Shown: positions 25,676 to 33,864 of the stretch, one piece after another
How positions within the stretch are numbered: the stretch's first letter is position 1
How the letters are laid out: each line of letters begins with the position of its first letter
Assembly (NCBI GenBank): GCA_964445525.1
Contig: CAYULA010000005.1
Coordinates: 1 to 64,000, forward strand
Reading direction: 5' to 3'
Length of the DNA: 64,000 bases
DNA from: Penumbrarchaeum sp964445525
Lineage (GTDB): Archaea; Thermoplasmatota; Penumbrarchaeia; Penumbrarchaeales; Penumbrarchaeaceae
Translations under genes and position numbers: made by a program
The notes under the pieces: generated by a model
Told to the model about the DNA's origin: nothing
The model's input: the letters and a program-made list of their open reading frames with translations, nothing else
The model's database searches: none

Positions 25676-27581
25676 AGACAGGGAAAAAACAGATGGTCAG
25701 GCCAAGAAGAAAAAAGGACCATCTCTCCGGGGACCTACAAAAGATTACAGGGAATTCACTGGAAGCTACGGAGGAAGGTCTTACAGGTTCTACAGGATGA
25801 TGATGACCAATTTCAAGGCTATGGTCTCCTCCAGATGGTCCATAGGAGTGGTCGTAATATCCTTTCTTTTTCTCTTTTTCCACGTACTTACACTCGTTTT
25901 CGGAGGGGGGCAGGAGGAGCTTCTCGCACAATTCGATGAGCTGGAACCGGAGGTATTCTTCAGGATCGAACCGGTGGATGGCCAACCAGGAAGGATATCT
26001 GTCTTTCTCAACCAAACCTATACCCTTTCATACAAGGTAACCAACAAGGGCGACGACAGCGACGGGTTGAATGTTTTGATACTGCCGCCAAATCCCAACT
26101 GGGAAACAGATCACTGGATCGAAGGAGACCGGGTCCTGGGAGATGGGGATTCGGTTATCGTGCACGTGAATGTAACCGTTCCGGATTCGGTTGCTGAATT
26201 CCAGGCCCCGGGTTCCACGGACATCTTCCGGGATCTCGGTTACAGCGGTTACATTGGAGAGAGAATAGTGCCCAGCAGACCTTACATTGAGGAGGGCGAT
26301 GAGATATCGGCAGGAAGCGATTCACCCTCGGCAAATGCCCTCTACGGGTTCAATACTTCTAGGATAATAGGGGTCCTGGTAGTTCCGGACACCCTGATGG
26401 GTGAGATATCCGAATTCGGTCTCGAGACCTTCGACATCAGGATAAGGTCCATAGGAACACTTCTGATGCTGGACCCCCTGGATGAGGAGGTTTCCGATGA
26501 GCTGGGTCTGGAGAGAGGTTCCCCGGTTCCCGGTCTCAGGATTTGGATGGGAGACGATGATGACGAGGTATACAGGAAGAAGATGAGAGCTCCCCAGTCC
26601 AAAACCTACAAGGTCCATCTGGAAAATACCGGAACATCTCACATGGAGATAGAACTGGATTGTTTCTTCATGCCCTATTACGACCCGGGATGGATCTTTT
26701 CGGTTTCCGAGGATGATCAGCCGGATATCTCTGACCCTCTCATTTCCCTTCAACCCGGAGAAGAAAGGGAGATCGAGGTTGTGATCCAGTCCGGGGATGC
26801 TCCCTACAAGGCTCATTATGCCATACTTATAACTGCAACCGACATGTTGAACGGATCCTTCCATGTATCCGATGCATATCACATGACGGTCTCGATCACG
26901 GGGTCCTCGGATGCGCCTCCCGAACCCGGAGAGAGATACCATTCCATATTGTGGGGAGGAGGATTCAATTACGAGAGGTACCTCTGGCTCATACTTCTTT
27001 CCGCTTTCGCCGGGGCCGGCATCATCGCAAGGGACCTGCAGGAAAATTCCATCATACTATATCTCTCCAGGCCGATAACCTGGTACGATTACCTGACTGC
27101 AAAGTTCACATCGCTTCTCTCTCTTCTATCCATAATAACCGTTTTTCCATCATTCGTTCTTTTCTTTACTGGTATGGCATTTTCGAACAATGACATATCC
27201 TACATCTTCAATCATCTCTATATTCTGGGTGCAATGCTGGCATCATATGCCGCCGCCATGATCGTCTTCGCATCTGTCTGCATGGCCTTTTCATCTCTCA
27301 TCAAGAAATGGATCTTTTCCGGTGTTGGAATATTCGTGTTCTTTATCTTCACATCGACCATATCCGATATCCTGCTGGAGTTGTTCAGCAACGATTATCT
27401 GAGGCTCTTGAATATCAATCTGGTCATGAAGAATCTTTTCAGGCCCCTTTTCGGTCTTCAATACTCCTCCTCGGAAACGGGACTGGAATGGTACTGGTTA
27501 TTATTGACTTTAGTCGCCATAGTTGCGTTTTCATGGATCCTTGTGGTGATGAGGTTCAGGAAAAGGGAGGTGGCCCGTTGA
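25650..27581 (+). CDS. ABC-2 permease with a large extracellular domain
   Basis: 643 residues. After a charged cytoplasmic start, a first membrane helix (about 72-95) is followed by a long extracellular region (about 96-425) rich in beta strands with two CARDB/NEW3-like stretches (SYKVTNKGDDSDGLNV, KVHLENTGTSHMEIEL). Five or so helices follow (about 430-640), including the ABC-2 signature IIARDLQENSIILYLSRPI. The layout is like Gld/NosY-type permeases but with an unusually large insert. It pairs with the ATPase before it, and its stop overlaps the TTG start of the second ATPase. Confidence 0.75.
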   Translation: MGVGTISPEDREKTDGQAKKKKGPSLRGPTKDYREFTGSYGGRSYRFYRMMMTNFKAMVSSRWSIGVVVISFLFLFFHVLTLVFGGGQEELLAQFDELEPEVFFRIEPVDGQPGRISVFLNQTYTLSYKVTNKGDDSDGLNVLILPPNPNWETDHWIEGDRVLGDGDSVIVHVNVTVPDSVAEFQAPGSTDIFRDLGYSGYIGERIVPSRPYIEEGDEISAGSDSPSANALYGFNTSRIIGVLVVPDTLMGEISEFGLETFDIRIRSIGTLLMLDPLDEEVSDELGLERGSPVPGLRIWMGDDDDEVYRKKMRAPQSKTYKVHLENTGTSHMEIELDCFFMPYYDPGWIFSVSEDDQPDISDPLISLQPGEEREIEVVIQSGDAPYKAHYAILITATDMLNGSFHVSDAYHMTVSITGSSDAPPEPGERYHSILWGGGFNYERYLWLILLSAFAGAGIIARDLQENSIILYLSRPITWYDYLTAKFTSLLSLLSIITVFPSFVLFFTGMAFSNNDISYIFNHLYILGAMLASYAAAMIVFASVCMAFSSLIKKWIFSGVGIFVFFIFTSTISDILLELFSNDYLRLLNINLVMKNLFRPLFGLQYSSSETGLEWYWLLLTLVAIVAFSWILVVMRFRKREVAR

Positions 27582-28501
27582 CCGGTGAGATCATAGAACT
27601 GAAGAGAGTGTCCAAGTTCTACGGGCAGGTCATGGGATTGAACGATGTTTCCGTTTCCTTTGGAAGAGGCATGACCGGACTTCTCGGACCCAATGGTGCG
27701 GGCAAATCAACCATGATGAAAATGATGACCGGTCAGATACTTCCTTCGAAAGGTATCGTGAAGGTCCTGGGCGAGGACCCATGGGACAATCCTTCCCTGA
27801 ATCTGAGACTGGGATACTGTCCGGAGCAGGATTCATTCTTCAGGAACATGACCGGTCTTCAGTTTGTTATGTTCAACGCAAGGTTATCGGGTATTTCAAG
27901 ATCACGTTCCAGAACACTTGCCGTCGATGCCATAGAGAAGGTCAACATGAAAAGGGATATGGACAGGGATATCTCGGAATACTCCAAGGGGATGAGACAG
28001 AGGATAAAACTGGCCCAGTCTCTGGTCCATGATCCGGACCTACTCATTCTCGACGAGCCTCTTGCAGGAACGGATCCCATAGGAAGGGTCAGGATAATCG
28101 AACTCATGTTCGAGCTTAGGAGAGAAGGCAGGCACATAGTGATATCATCGCATGTGCTTCATGAGGTGGAGAGACTGACGGAAAATATTGTCCTGATAGA
28201 CAGGGGAAAGCTTGTGGCTGAAGGCGATATTCATTCCATCAGGGATTCGCTAGACCGCTATCCCCTGACCATTAGGGTTCTCAGTCCCGACTTCAGGAAA
28301 CTTGCCAGGCTCCTCACGGATCATGGGGAGGTATCCTCGATAACATTCAGCGGTGACGGTGAACTGATGGTCAGGACATCCAATCCCAACCTGTTGTTCG
28401 ACAACCTCCAAAAACTTGTTGTCAAGGAGAAGATCACCGTGGAGGGGATAGATTCCCCCGATGATAATCTGAATGCGGTATTCAAGTATCTGGTGGAGTA
28501 G
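27578..28501 (+). CDS. ABC-2 type exporter ATPase (module 2)
   Basis: 307 residues starting at TTG 27578, which overlaps the preceding TGA (TTGA) and follows GGGAGGTGG; the frame extends upstream only as a shadow. Walker A GPNGAGKST, signature YSKGMRQRIKLAQ and Walker B LLILDEPLAGTD are intact. It resembles the module 1 ATPase and probably arose by duplication. It pairs with the permease that starts immediately after its stop codon. Confidence 0.85.
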   Translation: MTGEIIELKRVSKFYGQVMGLNDVSVSFGRGMTGLLGPNGAGKSTMMKMMTGQILPSKGIVKVLGEDPWDNPSLNLRLGYCPEQDSFFRNMTGLQFVMFNARLSGISRSRSRTLAVDAIEKVNMKRDMDRDISEYSKGMRQRIKLAQSLVHDPDLLILDEPLAGTDPIGRVRIIELMFELRREGRHIVISSHVLHEVERLTENIVLIDRGKLVAEGDIHSIRDSLDRYPLTIRVLSPDFRKLARLLTDHGEVSSITFSGDGELMVRTSNPNLLFDNLQKLVVKEKITVEGIDSPDDNLNAVFKYLVE

Positions 28502-29296
28502 ATGAAAAGCAACGGAGAGAGTCCAACTGCATCCTGGTCCGGGAGGGCATCGGTCCAGATATTCAGATCGGTCAGGGACCTCCTGCTCAGCAAGTGGATA
28601 CTCGTTGCCTTTCCCATAATTCTGATACCTTTCTTTATTGCCCTTTACACAGTAATCGATCCACCGGAAGGAGTAAAGGATTGGCCGGAAGCATTTGTTA
28701 CCTTTGCCATTTTCATAAACATGCAGATACTGGTCCTGATGTTCTCACTGATCTACGGGACATCGATCATGAACGAGGAGATGGAATCAAGGACCGTTAC
28801 ATACCTGTTTCTTAGAGGATCCAAAAGGTTCGAGGTATTGCTTTACAAGTTCGCAGGTGTCTACATCTCACTTGCGTTGATGTTTACCCTGTCCACGTTT
28901 CTGACATTTATTACATTCTCGCTTCACACATCACCGGATGTTATGATCGATCATATCATGATCCTTCTTTCCCTTCTCGGAGCACAGTATTTCGGCTTGT
29001 TCGCCTACCTATCACTCTTCAGCCTTATGGGGGTCGTATTCAAGAGACCACTGGTCATCGGTCTTATTTTCGCTTTCTTCTGGGAGTTCTTCATGGTCAA
29101 CATAGAGCTCAATGTCGCCCAGGTCACGATAATGTACTATATCAGATCGATATTTCTGGGAACGGAAGCAGTGAGGCAGTACACGGATTTCGATGACAAA
29201 GCCTCGGTCGCGGGATCGATCATAGGTCTGGCCATGCTTGGTATGGCTTTTCTCACCCTGGCGGGAATTGCGCTTTCAAGAAAGGATGTTCATTGA
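28502..29296 (+). CDS. ABC-2 type permease (module 2)
   Basis: 264 residues with six predicted membrane helices and no large extracellular insert, unlike module 1. GTSIMNEEMESRTVTYLFLRG corresponds to the ABC-2 signature region (here split across GTSIMNEEMESR and TVTYLFLRG). The ATG begins directly after the TAG of the ATPase, and they form an exporter of unknown substrate. It ends 15 nt from the convergent McrB-like gene. Confidence 0.8.
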   Translation: MKSNGESPTASWSGRASVQIFRSVRDLLLSKWILVAFPIILIPFFIALYTVIDPPEGVKDWPEAFVTFAIFINMQILVLMFSLIYGTSIMNEEMESRTVTYLFLRGSKRFEVLLYKFAGVYISLALMFTLSTFLTFITFSLHTSPDVMIDHIMILLSLLGAQYFGLFAYLSLFSLMGVVFKRPLVIGLIFAFFWEFFMVNIELNVAQVTIMYYIRSIFLGTEAVRQYTDFDDKASVAGSIIGLAMLGMAFLTLAGIALSRKDVH

Positions 29297-29311
29297 ACAC
29301 TCCCGTAAATA

Positions 29312-30766
29312 TCAAGCGTAATCACTCAGAGAGGAGGTGCTCAGCGCTTCCCAGGTGAACTGCTCCAATTTCTTTGGAGTATCGTAAAAGAATTCTCTCA
29401 GGTAGGGCTCTATCTCTCCCTTCCAGATGTTTCTCATCTCCTTTTTGAGAGCGGGTCCGCTTCTCATGAAGAAGGATATTCCCACCTCGAATTTTGGATC
29501 GTTAATCTCGTGGTTCAGGGTCCTGAGAGTGTCGATAACCTGTTTTGCCGGGAGGTCGTGCTTTTCGAGATATTTGGTCAAGACCTCGTAGTTGGGAGGG
29601 ATGGTAATGAAGGTGAACCTTCTCCTCAATGCATGATCCACCAGGGCAATGGACCTGTCGGCAGTATTCATGGTTCCTATGAGATATACATTGTCAGGGA
29701 TACGGAACTTCTTTCCTCCTGTTCCCAGGGTGACCTCTTTGTCCCTGTATTCAAGAAGGTACATGAGCTCTCCGAATACCCTGGAGAGCTTTGCCCTGTT
29801 TATCTCGTCAATCATCATCACGTAGGGTTCCGTATCGTTTTCTTCCGCTTCCTCGCAGAATCTCTTGAAGATACCGTCCTCCATCTCGTAGCGGAGGATC
29901 TTGTTTTCAACCACGGGCCTGAGTCCCTGGATGAAATCCTCGTATGTGTAATTGGGATGGAAGTAGACCATCTCCACCTTCCCGTCGGTACCCGTCACAA
30001 GATGATTGGCCAGCTTCTCGGCGATGAATGTCTTTCCGGTTCCCGGAGGCCCCTGGAATATGACGTTTTTCTTCCTGAAAAGCTGCCTTCTCCAGAACTC
30101 CACGGTCTCTCTCGGAAATCCCGTTTCCCTGGAGAACCTTGTTATGGAATCATCCGATAGATGGATCGATGAGCCTGTCATCCGCTTGTTGTATCTGTCG
30201 AAAACTGTAATTACGGACCGAAGGTCGGATAACAGAACATCATTTTCGGGCAGCTCTCCCTTCTCATAATACGTATAGGATATGGTGGTCTCCTCGGTCC
30301 TGTCGCTCTCTTCGTCATAATCCAGCTTGAGGTCCAGATTGAATCCCTTTCCCCTTAGCCTGTCATAATCCTTCTTTAACTTGATGAACGGGATGGTGTC
30401 CCTGTCGAAAGTGTCATCCTCATCCCTTGTCTGTGCATTCTGATGAAGATAGAGGTATACTCCCGAGAAATCCTTCTTGAAGATGTAGGCCACATATGTG
30501 GCGTTCCGGTTCGGTCTGTCCTCCTCCCTTCCGATTATGGATATCCAGTAAGCCATTGAAGGTACATTCATATCCGAGGGTGAGAGAACCTTCAGATATT
30601 CTCTCTGGTCTATCTCCGGCATCTCCGATATGCTCTTTGCCATCCTTTCGAGAGCATCCATTCTGAAGAAACCCTCACCTGCCTCGCCCGAGGTGCCTTC
30701 AAGCACCGCATTGAGCCATCCAAGGAGATCGTAGGTCTTCGTTCCGTCTCTGGTTCCGGCATTCAT
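29312..30766 (-). CDS. mcrB: McrB-like AAA+ GTPase (second copy)
   Basis: 484 residues. An N-terminal domain includes ATYVAYIFKKDFSGVYLYLHQ (90-110, here noted in two parts: ATYVAYIF, GVYLYLHQ) resembling the DUF3578 domain of MrcB proteins. The AAA+ module has Walker A GPPGTGKT (239-246), Walker B MMIDEIN (317-323) and the McrB signature MNTADRS (366-372). McrB is the nucleotide-driven motor of type IV restriction of modified DNA. It follows mcrC with one base between stop and start. Having a second mcrB in the operon is unusual; the two differ strongly in their N-terminal domains. Confidence 0.85.
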   Translation of the reverse strand: MNAGTRDGTKTYDLLGWLNAVLEGTSGEAGEGFFRMDALERMAKSISEMPEIDQREYLKVLSPSDMNVPSMAYWISIIGREEDRPNRNATYVAYIFKKDFSGVYLYLHQNAQTRDEDDTFDRDTIPFIKLKKDYDRLRGKGFNLDLKLDYDEESDRTEETTISYTYYEKGELPENDVLLSDLRSVITVFDRYNKRMTGSSIHLSDDSITRFSRETGFPRETVEFWRRQLFRKKNVIFQGPPGTGKTFIAEKLANHLVTGTDGKVEMVYFHPNYTYEDFIQGLRPVVENKILRYEMEDGIFKRFCEEAEENDTEPYVMMIDEINRAKLSRVFGELMYLLEYRDKEVTLGTGGKKFRIPDNVYLIGTMNTADRSIALVDHALRRRFTFITIPPNYEVLTKYLEKHDLPAKQVIDTLRTLNHEINDPKFEVGISFFMRSGPALKKEMRNIWKGEIEPYLREFFYDTPKKLEQFTWEALSTSSLSDYA

Positions 30767-30767
30767 G

Positions 30768-32075
30768 TCAAATACTCTCCTCTGACGCCTTGGTCCTTTC
30801 CAATGCTGGAGTATCCTCCCTCAGGGTCCGGCTGAAGAGGTTCTCCTCGCTGTGTACTACAATTTTCTTCTTGTGATTCCTGAAAAGTCCCTCGAGGAAT
30901 CTTCTTCCGGCCTTGTTCAGGTCTCCCTCGAGGGGAAATGGGATCGCCTTGATGGTGATCTTTCCTATGTTCGTGTCAACCGTATTTTCCAGAAAATGCG
31001 GGTAGACCAGAACAACCTGGTCGCATCCCCGTCGAACCGCCAAGGATACGCCCCTGTAGATATCGTTTTTTATGTCATCTTTTTCGGGGTTGTAAATGGT
31101 TGAAACCAAATATTTGGGAACAGATGTATCCGCATCGTAGATTACTATATCCATCTCGTCCTTGATTCCCCAGTGAGGCTCGATATCGGTCCTCTCCTTG
31201 ACTCTGAGGGCCAGGTCTCTCGGAAGATTCGATCTTATCCATTCTGCCACGAAGGATCTGAAGAGAACCTTCATTGAAAGTGTGATCGGGATGTATGACT
31301 TTTTATTCTCGTCGGTTTCAGTTGTGACCTGATCCAGGAAGAACTGGCAAAGTCTGTGGATATATCTGTAATCCTCGTTCAGTCTGTTGTATGTAACATT
31401 GAGGCAGTCCTGGGAAATGTGCTTTTTCACGGTTACGGTGTTTCTCAGCACGTGATAGGCCTTCCTGATCTCGTTTTTGGCATATTCGTCCTTTATTCCG
31501 AATTTGGAGACCTTGAAAAGTGTCCAGGCAACTATGGTATTCTCCTCGATATCAGGTGTGTGTTCCTGATATTCGCATGTGAAACGGGTATCGCCCCTCA
31601 TGTAGTTCCTCATGGTGGCTACCTGATCCAATCTGCCCCTGAGGTAATTCATATCCTCGATCTTGGTTATGTAATCCTGGTAGAGACCCTTTCTTACCCT
31701 GTCATGCACCCTTTTTGAAAGATCCAGGGCAAGCTGATCGAATAGATTCGTGAGGGAATCCATGCAGAATATTCCCTCGAGATACTGGGCCGCCCTTATC
31801 TTGTATGTATACTCGATCATCTGGAAGATGTTGACCAGTGGTGCGTTAGGTACAAGCTGTATGGTCAATCGCTCCGGAAGTGAGAGCTGCCCTATACCGT
31901 CCTTGACCTTTAAGACGTAATTATGTCCGTTGAGAGCAGATGGAAATTCCACCTTTATCTTTTCAGAGAAATATCTGTGAAGCAGTACCGCCGTGGATTC
32001 CTCCATCTGGTCCTGGGGGATCCTCTCCTCTCCTATTTCGGGAATGGATATCAGTTTCATTTCCATCAGTTCCAC
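30768..32075 (-). CDS. mcrC: McrC-like protein with altered nuclease motif
   Basis: 435 residues. YLRGRLD (144-150), RFTCEYQEHTPDIEENT (164-180) and the layout match McrC, the nuclease partner of McrB. In the nuclease domain EMDIVIY (307-313) keeps the first Asp (309). The following strand, normally DAK (D/E-x-K), reads VSTIY (324-328), so the D-x-K pair is missing; DIYRGVSLAVRRG and VLVYP follow as in McrC. It may therefore not cut DNA, or may use other residues. Its start overlaps the upstream McrB-like gene by 10 nt. Confidence 0.8.
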   Translation of the reverse strand: MELMEMKLISIPEIGEERIPQDQMEESTAVLLHRYFSEKIKVEFPSALNGHNYVLKVKDGIGQLSLPERLTIQLVPNAPLVNIFQMIEYTYKIRAAQYLEGIFCMDSLTNLFDQLALDLSKRVHDRVRKGLYQDYITKIEDMNYLRGRLDQVATMRNYMRGDTRFTCEYQEHTPDIEENTIVAWTLFKVSKFGIKDEYAKNEIRKAYHVLRNTVTVKKHISQDCLNVTYNRLNEDYRYIHRLCQFFLDQVTTETDENKKSYIPITLSMKVLFRSFVAEWIRSNLPRDLALRVKERTDIEPHWGIKDEMDIVIYDADTSVPKYLVSTIYNPEKDDIKNDIYRGVSLAVRRGCDQVVLVYPHFLENTVDTNIGKITIKAIPFPLEGDLNKAGRRFLEGLFRNHKKKIVVHSEENLFSRTLREDTPALERTKASEESI

Positions 32076-33523
32076 TCCTTCAGATGACCGCTAATGAGGA
32101 CCTCGTGACGGTACATCCTTGCTTTTTCGGGAGTATCGTAGAAATACTCCTCGAGGTATGGTTCGATCTCACCCCTCCAGATGTCGGGAAGGTCGGCCCT
32201 CAGCCTTCTCCCGTCGGTCATGAAGTACGAAATTCCAAGGAAATAATTTGGATCGTTGATCTCACCGTTTATGTCCTTGAGAACCTCTATCAGCGATTCG
32301 TAGGGCAGATCGAAGCTCTCCAGGTAATTCTTCAGGACATCATAGTCCGGATAGAGGTTGATGAATGTGAACCTCCTCCTGAGTGCGTAATCGACTATGG
32401 CTATGGATCTATCCGCAGTGTTCATCGTACCTATTATGTAGACGTTTTCCGGAATCCTGAACCTCTCCCCCGATGCTTCCAGGGTTATGTCCTTTTCCCT
32501 GTATTCCAGAAGATGCATCAGCTCCCCGAACACCCTGGATATGTTGGCCCTGTTGATCTCGTCGATCAGCATCACGTATGGCTCATCCGGGTAGCGGCTG
32601 GCCTCGTGGCAGAAGGATTTGAATGTTCCGTCCTGGAGTTCATACGACAGCATCTTGTTTTTAAGAACTGGCCTGAATCCCTGGACAAAATCCTCGTATG
32701 TGTATGAAGGATGGAATTGAACAAGTCCAGTCCTTCCGTTGGTACCTTCTATGAAGTTCCAGGCCAGCCTCTCCGCGATATATGTCTTACCCGTGCCGGG
32801 GGGTCCCTGGAATATTATGTTCTTCTTCCTTGACAGTTCGGATTTGAGCTCCTCGATCTTCTCCACGGACAGTCCCGTATCCTTGGAGAAGTCCTCATTG
32901 GAATAAACCCAGAGCTTTTTCCTCTTCCTTCTGGGAAAATTCCTCTTTTCTATTATCCCGGCAAGGATGGAGAGTGAATTTGCAAGGTCCAGGATCAGCT
33001 CCCTTTCGGTTGTATTTTCCAGGTCGAGCTCCTTTCTGAGGATGGAGATCGTGCTCAATTCGCCATCATCTTCCTCAACATCGGTTACCCTGGCAATGAA
33101 TCCGCTTCTGAGGAGGTCCTTGAAGATATCCTTGAGATCCACCATTCCCTTTTTCGGCCCCTTTTTAACGGATGTGTAATCCAGATAGGGATCCTCGAGC
33201 TTGTAGGCATTGTTGAGAGTGATCTCGATTGCGGAGGGATCCGTGGTGGAGTTCAGTGTAAGGAAGGGAATTCCCTCGTCACCTATGTAATCCCTTTCCA
33301 GATGTGCGGCAATTATTTCCCTGCCACCGTTTCCTGTTCTGGGTGCGAACACCTCTATCGCACCGTTCCTGATCACCGGTAATTTACGTATGAGTGAGAT
33401 AAGTTCATCAAGCTCTTTTTTGGGTCTTTCACCCCTTGATCTGATATCCAGAATCCCCTTAAGGCTTGAGACTATCGACTGGTTAGCGTCCTGTGGTTCC
33501 ATCGTGTTGTCGCTCCCGTTCAT
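32066..33523 (-). CDS. mcrB: McrB-like AAA+ GTPase (first copy)
   Basis: 485 residues. The first 230 form a different N-terminal domain from that of the other copy, with an unrecognised alpha/beta region that probably reads the DNA target. Walker A GPPGTGKT (240-247), MLIDEINRA and MNTADRS are intact and very similar to the second copy. It is the first gene of an McrB-McrC-McrB operon. A TATA-like TTATTTAAAATG about 60 nt upstream on the minus strand could be its promoter. The roles of two motors with one McrC are unknown. Confidence 0.85.
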   Translation of the reverse strand: MNGSDNTMEPQDANQSIVSSLKGILDIRSRGERPKKELDELISLIRKLPVIRNGAIEVFAPRTGNGGREIIAAHLERDYIGDEGIPFLTLNSTTDPSAIEITLNNAYKLEDPYLDYTSVKKGPKKGMVDLKDIFKDLLRSGFIARVTDVEEDDGELSTISILRKELDLENTTERELILDLANSLSILAGIIEKRNFPRRKRKKLWVYSNEDFSKDTGLSVEKIEELKSELSRKKNIIFQGPPGTGKTYIAERLAWNFIEGTNGRTGLVQFHPSYTYEDFVQGFRPVLKNKMLSYELQDGTFKSFCHEASRYPDEPYVMLIDEINRANISRVFGELMHLLEYREKDITLEASGERFRIPENVYIIGTMNTADRSIAIVDYALRRRFTFINLYPDYDVLKNYLESFDLPYESLIEVLKDINGEINDPNYFLGISYFMTDGRRLRADLPDIWRGEIEPYLEEYFYDTPEKARMYRHEVLISGHLKEWN

Positions 33524-33864
33524 TGAAATCCCCGTCTTCGGACCTGAATAATCCCAGAGACAGACCTTCTCGACATTTTAAATAAGTTATGGTCCCTGTC
33601 CGCATCCTGAAAATAATGGGGTATTTTAAATGGAAAAATGGTCTTTGTCGAAGGTTCATGTTCCCATGGTTTTTAATTGATGACATTTCAACGAATATAT
33701 ATTTAAACGAGTAGACTGATTAACTTATCGGAGCAGGAGGTGCCCCTTGAAGGGGCATATAGTTTTAACTCATCTATTCTCCTCTCTTCCCAAGATGGCC
33801 TCCTGCTCCTATCCATTTTAATACAAAATAATCAAAATATTAACGGGTCTTTTGAACTTTTGGA
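33524..33864. other. Intergenic region with a structured element
   Basis: It separates the mcr operon from the stop of the HTH-PAS gene. It holds the likely mcr promoter near 33575-33590 (minus), a TATA-like element near 33696-33708 (plus) and the structured element at 33730-33809. The short plus-strand frame starting at 33740 lies across the stem and is not convincing. Confidence 0.4.
33730..33809 (+). ncRNA. Candidate 80-nt structured RNA or MITE-like element
   Basis: GGAGCAGGAGG (33730-33740) pairs perfectly with CCTCCTGCTCC (33799-33809). Directly inside is a second perfect hairpin, TGCCCC-TTGAA-GGGGCA (33741-33757). The rest is single-stranded and contains the pyrimidine run TTCTCCTCTCTTCCC. 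TATATATTTAAAC at 33696-33708 is spaced right for transcription to start at about 33730. It does not fold as a tRNA and lacks C/D box motifs. TATC on both sides is compatible with a small mobile element, and a role as 3' structure of the minus-strand gene is also possible. Confidence 0.5.

Noticed and set aside
27308..27577. N-terminal extension of the second exporter ATPase
   Set aside because: It overlaps the coding sequence of the permease; TTG 27578 with GGGAGGTGG just upstream gives a normal ABC start.
33730..33809. tRNA or C/D box RNA reading of the structured element
   Set aside because: There is no TPsiC-type segment or anticodon arm, and no C or D box motifs.
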